Source: Saprospirales bacterium (GTDB lineage Bacteria; Bacteroidota; Bacteroidia; Chitinophagales; Saprospiraceae). Taken from it: 64,000 nucleotides of DNA. Within the stretch, counting starts at the first letter, position 1. The number at the start of each line of letters is the position of its first letter. The DNA lies in the NCBI GenBank assembly GCA_016703765.1, contig JADJBL010000045.1:385444-449443 (forward strand). The letters are read 5' to 3'. The notes beneath the pieces are model-generated. The model was not told where the DNA came from. It was given only the letters and a program-made list of their open reading frames with translations, and did no database searches. Shown here piece after piece: positions 37,234 to 44,648 of the stretch. A program made the position numbers and the translations under genes.

Positions 37234-38439
37234 ATGTCCCTCCTTACTAAACAGGAAATATCCCCTTTCGTTCTGGAAGCCAGGCAATATGCCCTGCGGT
37301 GGTTCAACGAACGCAACGACCCCCGTCTGGTTTTTCATACCTACCAGCAGGCCGCGGACACCGCCCGGCTGGTGGAAGAGATCGGCCAGGGCAATGAGGC
37401 GACGCCCCAGCAGGTGGAGTCGGCCGTCGTCGCCGCCTGGCTGCACAACCTCGGCTTTGTGGTTCAGTACGACCAGGGCTGGGATGAGAGCAGGCAGCTG
37501 GCCATCGCCTTTTTAAAGCGGGAGCAAACCCCCGAGCCTCTGATCCAGCGGGTTTACAACGCCCTGTCGGGCCTTTTGAGCAAGGAGATCCCGGTAACCC
37601 TGGAGGCGCAAATTTTGGCCGACGCCGTCCATGCCCAGCAATACGGACCCCGGTTTTTCGACCAAAGCCCCTTGCTCCAACTGGAGATGGAGCTCAAAGG
37701 CCAGGCCTTTCCTCCGGCCGCCTGGGGGCAGTACCAGCTCCAGCAATTGCTGAACGTCACCTATTACACGCCCTATGCCAAGGAACATTTTGCCCCTTTG
37801 CTGGGACAACACCTCCTGGAGCAGAAAAACCTCGTCGAAAAACTTCAGCGAAAGCAGGACGAAGACGATCCCGACCAGATGCTGCGGAAATTTCAGCAAC
37901 TGGAGCGCAAAATGCCCTCCAGCGGCATCCAGACCTTCTTCCGAACCAGCTACCGCAACCACATCAACCTCAGCGCCATCGCCGACAGCAAGGCCAATAT
38001 CATGATCAGCGTCAACGCCATCCTGATCTCAGTGATCATCTCCGCCGTTTCCTACAAGAATATTACGGAGACCAACCCCATGATCCTGATGCCCGCCGTG
38101 ATCTTCGTCGTCACCGGCCTGACCTCCCTGACCTTCGCCGTGCTCTCCGCCCGCCCCAAAGTCACGGCCCTAAACAAGGAGATCCACGACCGGGAGAAGG
38201 TCAAACAAAACCTGTTCTTCTTCGGAAACTTCGTCAACCTCCGCCTCGACGAATACGAAGAGGCCATGGACTCCATCTTCCGCGACGGCGAGCTCCTCTA
38301 CGGCAACCTCGTGCGAGACCTCTACCACCTGGGCCAGGTGCTCGACAAGAAATACCGATACCTCACCCTGTCCTATAATATCTTCATCGTGGGATTTATC
38401 GCTACCGTGGTGTTTTTTATGATAGCGGTGTTCTTTTAG
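37234..38439 (+). CDS. Pycsar-effector-like membrane protein with degenerate HD domain (DUF5706)
   Basis: A 401-aa protein. The N-terminal half is an HD-superfamily phosphohydrolase fold: VFHTYQQAADTARLVEEI keeps the first His, but the HD pair reads AAWLHNLGF, Asp replaced by Asn. The C-terminal half (about 230-400) is the DUF5706/PycTM domain. It contains RTSYRNHINLSAIADSKANI, two paired helices (ILISVIISAVSYK; MILMPAVIFVVTGLTSLTFA) and a last helix (YNIFIVGFIATVVFFMIAVF). PycTM is the membrane effector of Pycsar anti-phage systems. The HD-PycTM fusion also occurs as an orphan in many Bacteroidota, and no cyclase gene lies nearby here. The start at 37234 (MSLLTKQEIS) is chosen over 37198. 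Confidence 0.8.
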   Translation: MSLLTKQEISPFVLEARQYALRWFNERNDPRLVFHTYQQAADTARLVEEIGQGNEATPQQVESAVVAAWLHNLGFVVQYDQGWDESRQLAIAFLKREQTPEPLIQRVYNALSGLLSKEIPVTLEAQILADAVHAQQYGPRFFDQSPLLQLEMELKGQAFPPAAWGQYQLQQLLNVTYYTPYAKEHFAPLLGQHLLEQKNLVEKLQRKQDEDDPDQMLRKFQQLERKMPSSGIQTFFRTSYRNHINLSAIADSKANIMISVNAILISVIISAVSYKNITETNPMILMPAVIFVVTGLTSLTFAVLSARPKVTALNKEIHDREKVKQNLFFFGNFVNLRLDEYEEAMDSIFRDGELLYGNLVRDLYHLGQVLDKKYRYLTLSYNIFIVGFIATVVFFMIAVFF

Positions 38440-38505
38440 TTTAGAAAGTTTAGGAGGTTTAGAGGGTTTAGTCTAAACTTCCTAAACCCTCTAAACTTCC
38501 TAAAC
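38439..38505. repeat. Palindrome made of GTTTAG units, second copy
   Basis: Arms 38439-38471 and 38473-38505. The hexamers GTTTAG/CTAAAC pair in register at a 9-nt period, while the 3-nt spacers mostly mismatch. It lies between convergent genes and overlaps the last codons of rlmB. Confidence 0.8.
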
Positions 38506-39252
38506 CAGACGTTGTCTCACCGCCTCATACAGTATGATCCCCGCCGCCACCGAGACGTTGAAGGAGTCTGTCAACCCCAGCTGGGGGATGCGGAGGTGCT
38601 GATCTGCGGCACGGAGCAATGGCGGCTGGATGCCTTTCCCCTCCGAGCCGAGGATGATGGCGGAGGGCTTTTTCAGGTCGATTTCGTATAAAGGAAGGCT
38701 GTTTTCCATTCGGCTGGCCAGGATTTGGATGCCGTAGGAGCGTATCAGGTCGATGGCGCTGAGCAAACTGCTCGAGCGGCAGACGGGTATCCTTGTCAGG
38801 GCGCCGGCGGAGGCCTTAACGGCTTCGGCATTCAGGGCGGCGCTGCCCTGTAGGGGCACGACGAGGGCATGGGCGCCGCAGATCTCCGCCGAGCGGGCAA
38901 TGGCGCCGAAGTTTCGCACATCCGTGATGCCGTCCAATAATATAAGGAGTGCCGCATCGTCTTTCTCGGCCAGAGAGGCGAGCAACTCGTCCAGATTGTG
39001 GTAGGAAAGCGGAGCGATCAGAGCCACTACCCCCTGGTGGTTGTTGCCTTTTGAGAGGTGGCTGAGTTTTTCCTTGGGCACGTACTGGAGCGGAATGCCC
39101 TGCTCCTTGCACAGATGCCGGAGCGTGGTTTCGAGCTCGCCGCGCGTGCCGAGCTGGAGGAGCACCTTGTCGATGGCCAGGCCGCCCTGGATGGCTTCCA
39201 CCACCGGATGGCGGCCAAACAGGAGATGGACGGGATCGGAGCTTTCTGTCAT
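38500..39252 (-). CDS. rlmB: 23S rRNA 2'-O-methyltransferase, RlmB family
   Basis: A SpoU-type methyltransferase, probably modifying G2251 of 23S rRNA. The 250-aa protein has the substrate-binding N-domain (LLFGRHPVVEAIQGGLAIDK; YVPKEKLSHLSKGNNHQGVV) and the trefoil-knot SPOUT domain with motif 1 LLDGITDVRNFGAIARSAE, motif 2 IILGSEGKGI and motif 3 IPQLGLTDSFNVSVAAGI. The ATG at 39252 gives a normal N-terminus; a longer in-frame start at 39441 would add 63 unrelated residues. Confidence 0.93.
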   Translation of the reverse strand: MTESSDPVHLLFGRHPVVEAIQGGLAIDKVLLQLGTRGELETTLRHLCKEQGIPLQYVPKEKLSHLSKGNNHQGVVALIAPLSYHNLDELLASLAEKDDAALLILLDGITDVRNFGAIARSAEICGAHALVVPLQGSAALNAEAVKASAGALTRIPVCRSSSLLSAIDLIRSYGIQILASRMENSLPLYEIDLKKPSAIILGSEGKGIQPPLLRAADQHLRIPQLGLTDSFNVSVAAGIILYEAVRQRLV

Positions 39253-39320
39253 TTTTTGTCGTGTAAGTAATAAAACGGCAATCTTTTTAGCGGCGTAACG
39301 GGCTTGGCTCGAAATTTGGT

Positions 39321-39328
39321 TAAATTTG
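39321..39328 (+). promoter_or_regulatory. -7 box upstream of the M36 peptidase
   Basis: TAAATTTG 54 nt before the ATG at 39383. It excludes the in-frame ATG at 39326, which lies inside the box. Confidence 0.45.
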
Positions 39329-39382
39329 CACGCCCCACGAAAGACAAAAATCACCCTTTTCTTCCTAAAAAATTGGTCCTGT

Positions 39383-42300
39383 ATGAAAAACTTCAATTCC
39401 CAACGGAATTTATTCGCACTGCTTTGCTGGTTTCTGGCCATCCCGCTCGGATGGAGTCAGATCCAAACCCCTCTGGATATCGCCCTGCGGCACATCGAAC
39501 AAAACCACAAGGCCTGGGGCCTTACGGAACGGGATGTGGCCGATATGGGGGTAAACTATCAATATATGAGCAAACACAACGGGGTCTCACATATTTACTT
39601 TATTCAGCGCCATGGCGGCCTCGAAGTGTACAACGCCATCATGAACGTCAATATCCTTCCCGACGGGAAGGTCCTCTCCGTCGGAAAGCGCTTCCACCCG
39701 GATTTGGCCTCCCGCGTCAACGCGACCCAGCCTGCCCTGACTCCCTGGGACGCCATCCAGCAAGCTGCCGCCCAGCTCGGATACAGCGGCTGGTCGGACG
39801 TGCGGCTGATGGAAAAAACCGGCGACCAAGCCTACCGCTATTCCGGCGGTACGCTTTCCCGCTCGGATATCAAAATAACCCTGCGCTACCAGGCTATGAG
39901 CGACGGGAAGGTCCGGCTCGCCTGGGACCTCGCGATCGAAAATTTCGGAAACAGCGACTACTGGAGCGTGCGCGTGGACGCCTTGACGGGATCGATCCTG
40001 AATAAGATCAACTGGACGGTTTCCTGCAAACTGGACGGCGACCTGTACCACAACCACGACCGCCAGTGCCGCGATGAGGAAAACGAATATGTCTCCGTCC
40101 GGGAAGCCTTGGAGAAAAACTCCTTTTTCCTCAGCGACGGATCGGCCTACCGGGTATTTCCGCTTCCGGTGGAAAGCCCCAACTTCGGGCCGCGGCAATT
40201 GCTGAACGACCCGGCAGACCCGACCGCATCCCCCTTCGGGTGGCACGACACCGATGGTGCGGCCGGCCCCGAATACACCTTTACCAGGGGAAACAACGTG
40301 CACGCCTACCCGGACCTGGACGGCAACTCCATGTCCGATTTTAATGTGTCGGGAGGCGCCACCCTGTTGTTCGACTTCCCCTATAACGCGGATTGGGAGC
40401 CCGATCAGATGGTGCCTGCTTCGGTGACGAACCTGTTCTATATGAACAACATGATTCACGACATCACCTACCATTACGGCTTCGACGAGGAGGCGGGCAA
40501 TTTTCAGGCTAACAATTACGGCAACGAAGGCCAGGAGGACGACTATGTCAACGCCCGCGGACAGTTTAGCGGCGATGCTCCGGTCGGAGACTTATTAAAC
40601 AATGCCGATTTTTCGACCCCGCCGGACGGCCAAAACGGCACGATGCGGATGTTTTACTGGAGCCTCGGATCCAGTCTGCTGGAGGTGACCTCCCCGGCTA
40701 TTATTGCGGGCTTGTACAGCACGGGGGAAGCCGAATTCGGTCCCAGCGTAGCAGAAGAGCCGGTGAGTGGCCCCGTGGTGGAGGTGAACGACGGAATAGC
40801 CAATGAACAACTGACCGATAGCTGCGAGGACCCATTCGTAAACGCTGCGGACCTGGAAGGCAAAATCGCCTTGATCGATCGAGGCGGTTGCGCCTTTGAA
40901 CTTAAAGTGCTTCTGGCAGAACAAAACGGGGCTATCGGAGCGATCATTTGCAATTTTGAGGATGCCGTATTGGGTATGGGCGGGGTTGCGAATGTAGACG
41001 AGCCCTCTATCCCTTCTATTTCTGTTTCTTCCAGCACCTGCGCCATTATCCGGCAATACGCCGGGACTGGCCTGGTCGTAAAACTGGCCGTCCCGACGGA
41101 TGGGGGCCCCGAATTCCTGTCCGGTGATTTTGACAACGGCGTGATCGCGCACGAATACGGCCATGGAATCTCTACCCGCCTCACCGGCGGCCCTCAGCAA
41201 TCGGGCTGCCTCGGAGGAGACGAGCAGATGGGAGAGGGTTGGAGCGATTTTTTCGCCCTGATCACCTCCGTGGAAGCCGGCGATGTAGCTTCGGACATCA
41301 GGGGAATTGGCACCTATGTCATGCGCCAGTTCACAGAAGGGAAGGGTTTTCGCACCTACCCCTATTCCACCGACTTCAACATCAACCCATTCACCTATAA
41401 AAATATCATCAGCGAAACCGTGCCCCACGGGGTTGGCGCAGTATGGAGCACCATGCTGTGGGACCTTTACTGGGCTTTTGTCGACGCCTACGGCTGGGAT
41501 CCCAACCTGATCGGCGGCACGGGCGGCAACAATATGGCGATACAGCTCGTCATGGACGGCATGAAAATGCAGCCCTGCGATCCGGGCTTTGTCGACGGGC
41601 GGGATGCCATTCTGGACGCAGACCAGGCGCTTTTCGGGGGGGCTAACCAATGCCTGATCTGGGAGGTTTTTGCCCGCCGGGGCCTGGGCTACTTCGCCGA
41701 CCAGGGCTCTTCTTTCAGCCGGGGCGATGGGAAGGAAAACTTCGACCCCCTCCCGACCTGCATCCCGGAATTGAAGATCTCCAAGACGGCTACGGGTTTT
41801 ATACAGCCGGGCGACGACATCAATTACACAATAAAAGTCGTCAACCACAAACCGGAAGCGGTGACCAATGTGGTGGTGACCGACGAACTGCCCGCCGGGG
41901 TTTCTTACAAAGCGGGTTCCGGCAGTATTACCCCAACGGTGAACGGTAACCTGCTCAGCTTCGAATTGGGTACCATGGTTTACGGAGACGAGGTGACCAT
42001 CACGTTCAAAGGGGAATCCGATCCGGGGCAATACTCCATTCAACATTACCTCGAAGAATTTGAAGAATCGACCTTCGGCATTTGGGTAGATTATCCCGCC
42101 GGAACCGTGGAGGCAAATAACGAGTGGGTCATTCAAAGCCAGGTTTCCTTCAGCCCGACCAAGGCGTTTTTTGTGCCAAGCCTGGGGACGGAGAGCCAGC
42201 AAATCCTCCAGCTCGTTCAGGCCCAGCCCGTGCAGGGAGATGTGCCTGTCCTGCGTTTTTACCACAGGTACCAAACCCAGCCGGGAGCGGACGGGGGTTA

Positions 42301-42946
42301 TGTACAGGTGTCCGTCGATGAAGGAAACAACTGGGTCGGGGTCGCCAACAAGTTTCTACAAAATGGTTATCCCGGACCTATTACCTATACGACCTTTGTC
42401 GTGCCCAACCTGAGCGCTTTTACGGGCAACAGCAACGGGTTTATTGCTTCCTATGTGGACTTGAGCGAATACGCGGGCGAAGACATCCAGTTCCGCTTCA
42501 AATTCGGCACCGATGAGTCGATCGCAGAGGGCGCCGGATGGTATGTGGACGATGTGGAAATGATGGACCTGCTCAGCTACAACAGCGAAGCTTGCGTGAG
42601 CTCCGATGAAGGCGACCAGGCTTGCGCCTCGGCGCCTTCCCTGGGTACCATCGTCGATTCTCAGCTTCCCGATGCCGTGGAGGAAGTTGCTCTCGATGGC
42701 CTTACCTTCTCCGTTTTCCCCAACCCGGCCCGGGATATTCTGAACATCCGTTTTACGGCCGATCATCCGACGGACATCAGCCTGAAAGTCATCACCCTCG
42801 ACGGCAAAGAAATGCTCGCCCTCAGCGGCTCGCTAGCTGGAACTGAAATCCTCCCGCTCGATGTGTCGCAATTGCCCAAAGGCATGTATGTGATGTATGT
42901 AATTATGGAAGGAGGGAGCGCAATAGAGAAGGTATTTGTGGACTAG
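39383..42946 (+). CDS. Secreted M36 (fungalysin-like) metallopeptidase with PA, DUF11 and T9SS sorting domains
   Basis: A 1187-aa extracellular zinc peptidase. The signal peptide (FALLCWFLAIPLGWSQ) is followed by an FTP-like propeptide (about 20-200). The M36 catalytic domain has HEYGHGISTRLTGG, with the downstream ligand Glu in GEGWSDFFAL. A PA domain is inserted before the HExxH (EGKIALIDRGGCAFELKVLL). After the catalytic part come a DUF11-type module (LKISKTATGFIQPGDDINYT) and a lectin/MAM-like beta region. The C-terminus is a type A T9SS signal (FPNPARDILNIRF ... LPKGMYVMYV). It should cross the outer membrane by type IX secretion. The ATG at 39383 is chosen for the signal peptide. Confidence 0.9.
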   Translation: MKNFNSQRNLFALLCWFLAIPLGWSQIQTPLDIALRHIEQNHKAWGLTERDVADMGVNYQYMSKHNGVSHIYFIQRHGGLEVYNAIMNVNILPDGKVLSVGKRFHPDLASRVNATQPALTPWDAIQQAAAQLGYSGWSDVRLMEKTGDQAYRYSGGTLSRSDIKITLRYQAMSDGKVRLAWDLAIENFGNSDYWSVRVDALTGSILNKINWTVSCKLDGDLYHNHDRQCRDEENEYVSVREALEKNSFFLSDGSAYRVFPLPVESPNFGPRQLLNDPADPTASPFGWHDTDGAAGPEYTFTRGNNVHAYPDLDGNSMSDFNVSGGATLLFDFPYNADWEPDQMVPASVTNLFYMNNMIHDITYHYGFDEEAGNFQANNYGNEGQEDDYVNARGQFSGDAPVGDLLNNADFSTPPDGQNGTMRMFYWSLGSSLLEVTSPAIIAGLYSTGEAEFGPSVAEEPVSGPVVEVNDGIANEQLTDSCEDPFVNAADLEGKIALIDRGGCAFELKVLLAEQNGAIGAIICNFEDAVLGMGGVANVDEPSIPSISVSSSTCAIIRQYAGTGLVVKLAVPTDGGPEFLSGDFDNGVIAHEYGHGISTRLTGGPQQSGCLGGDEQMGEGWSDFFALITSVEAGDVASDIRGIGTYVMRQFTEGKGFRTYPYSTDFNINPFTYKNIISETVPHGVGAVWSTMLWDLYWAFVDAYGWDPNLIGGTGGNNMAIQLVMDGMKMQPCDPGFVDGRDAILDADQALFGGANQCLIWEVFARRGLGYFADQGSSFSRGDGKENFDPLPTCIPELKISKTATGFIQPGDDINYTIKVVNHKPEAVTNVVVTDELPAGVSYKAGSGSITPTVNGNLLSFELGTMVYGDEVTITFKGESDPGQYSIQHYLEEFEESTFGIWVDYPAGTVEANNEWVIQSQVSFSPTKAFFVPSLGTESQQILQLVQAQPVQGDVPVLRFYHRYQTQPGADGGYVQVSVDEGNNWVGVANKFLQNGYPGPITYTTFVVPNLSAFTGNSNGFIASYVDLSEYAGEDIQFRFKFGTDESIAEGAGWYVDDVEMMDLLSYNSEACVSSDEGDQACASAPSLGTIVDSQLPDAVEEVALDGLTFSVFPNPARDILNIRFTADHPTDISLKVITLDGKEMLALSGSLAGTEILPLDVSQLPKGMYVMYVIMEGGSAIEKVFVD

Positions 42947-42955
42947 GGCTTGCGA

Positions 42956-43022
42956 GTTAATAAGTTGATAAGGGTATAAGTTATTAACAATCAAAAACTT
43001 ATACCCTTATTAACTTATTAAC
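42956..43022. repeat. 27-bp palindrome made of GTTAATAAG-like units
   Basis: Arms 42956-42982 and 42996-43022 pair with one wobble around a 13-nt loop. It lies between two convergent genes. Its sequence resembles the arms at 50339-50405. Confidence 0.85.
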
Positions 43023-44435
43023 TTACGAAATGCTTTCTACCTGCGCCAACAGCCACCGTCTTTCGGTGAGCGGGTTGGCGTTTTCTATATCGGCCTGGAG
43101 CTGTTTGGTCTGTTTGGGATCGTAGGGGTTGACATTGGCCAGTTTCTTGGTGAGGCGGATGATGTTTTTGAAGTTGAGCTTGTGGTAGCCGATGAATTTT
43201 TTCCGGCGCATATACATCCGCATGCTTTCCAGCAGGGAATCCAGGGCATTGAACTCGTTGAGCTCGTAGTACATCTTCATGAGCATCGTGCGCGCGTTGA
43301 GGGTCATGAGGGTATCGTCGTATTCGACCTGGTGGAGCAGGGGCATGGCCTTGTCGTAGTCTTTTTTCTCGAAATGAAGCCTGGCCTTGCTGTAGTGGAC
43401 AATGCTCTCGCGGTATTGCTCTTCGAGATATTGCTGAAACTCGTCGATGAAGTGCTCGGTCCATTCGAACTCCTCCAGCAGGGTGCCGTTGGTGACGACG
43501 TTGCGGAAGGTGACGCGCGAGAGGTAGCCGTCCTGAAGGAGGATCTTTTTTTCCAGCCCCCGCTTGTACAGGTCGAAAGCCGGGCGGGCGTATTGCTGCT
43601 CTCCGGCGTTCATCCGGCCGATGTAATAATTGATCGCCAGGAGGTAGAAGTCGCGGATATCCGAATCGGCAAAGAGGCCCTCGTATTGCAGGAGGGCTTG
43701 TTTGAGTTGCTGGAAATGCGCTTCGCTGTCCTTCCCCTTGAGGGCTTTGTAACTGTGATAATATATGGAGATGGCGGGGTTGTCCAAAAAGGTTCGTTCC
43801 TCCACGAACTGAAGCACGCCGTCGAGGAGCCCCAGGTCGTATTCGACCTTGAAGACCGTTTGGTGGGCGAGCATGAGACAGGCCTGGCGGAGTTTGGTGG
43901 AAATAAAATGGATATCGAGCGAGTTGGAGACCTCCTGCAGGTTGAGGGGCACGGTGCGGCGCAATCCACTGAGGTAATTGTATTCTTCCTGTTCGAGGAA
44001 GTAGACGTTCTCCAAATAGTTGAGGCCCCGCAGCGGCTGTTTTTCCTGTAATTCGCGGGCCGATTCCAGGGTGCGCTGGAACAATCGGCCCAATTGCCGG
44101 CGGCGGTAAACCTTTGCCAGGATGATCCTGGCCTTGACCGGGTCCTCGATCCATTCCTGGTAAACGAGGAATTCTTCCACGCTTTTGAGCAAAAAGTGCA
44201 TGACCTGGCGCATTTGCGCATCGTCGTATCCGGTTCCCGGATAAATCTTTTGATAAACTTCTTCCTTGGGCAAGGCATTCTCCTGCTTCGGATCGTCGTT
44301 CTCTATTAGGTACTCGAACAAAAGCTGCACATCCTCGCGCTGATTATGGCTCGGAGATTGTAGCCACTTGCGCAGATCCCGGTTTTCCTTCCGGGAAAAA
44401 GTGCGCAAAATCTGGATCAAACGACTTTTTTCCAT
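43023..44435 (-). CDS. Helical repeat protein of unknown function
   Basis: A 470-aa cytoplasmic protein with no signal peptide. It starts MEKSRLIQILRTFSRKENRD and continues with regular amphipathic helices, e.g. FLEQEEYNYLSGLRRTVPLN and SIVHYSKARLHFEKKDYDKA. The second of these is TPR-like. Long, uniformly helical proteins like this occur in Saprospiria-type genomes; I do not recognise a named family. No operon partner; a palindrome follows its stop. Confidence 0.7.
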   Translation of the reverse strand: MEKSRLIQILRTFSRKENRDLRKWLQSPSHNQREDVQLLFEYLIENDDPKQENALPKEEVYQKIYPGTGYDDAQMRQVMHFLLKSVEEFLVYQEWIEDPVKARIILAKVYRRRQLGRLFQRTLESARELQEKQPLRGLNYLENVYFLEQEEYNYLSGLRRTVPLNLQEVSNSLDIHFISTKLRQACLMLAHQTVFKVEYDLGLLDGVLQFVEERTFLDNPAISIYYHSYKALKGKDSEAHFQQLKQALLQYEGLFADSDIRDFYLLAINYYIGRMNAGEQQYARPAFDLYKRGLEKKILLQDGYLSRVTFRNVVTNGTLLEEFEWTEHFIDEFQQYLEEQYRESIVHYSKARLHFEKKDYDKAMPLLHQVEYDDTLMTLNARTMLMKMYYELNEFNALDSLLESMRMYMRRKKFIGYHKLNFKNIIRLTKKLANVNPYDPKQTKQLQADIENANPLTERRWLLAQVESIS

Positions 44436-44648
44436 GCCTTTAAAAAGTGTTTTTCAACAAAACGGGTTTTGTGGCACAAAAGTTGGATAACAGGAAAGAT
44501 TAGTAAAATCAACAACTTTAAAAAAATGAACCTGCCAGACCCGAAGCAAATTTCCAAAAAATCTATCAACAAAGGCCTTTTTTTGTCATTGGCTAGGATA
44601 AGTTTTTCCTACACTTTTGTATCGTCTTCGATTGTAAACGAATTGCGC

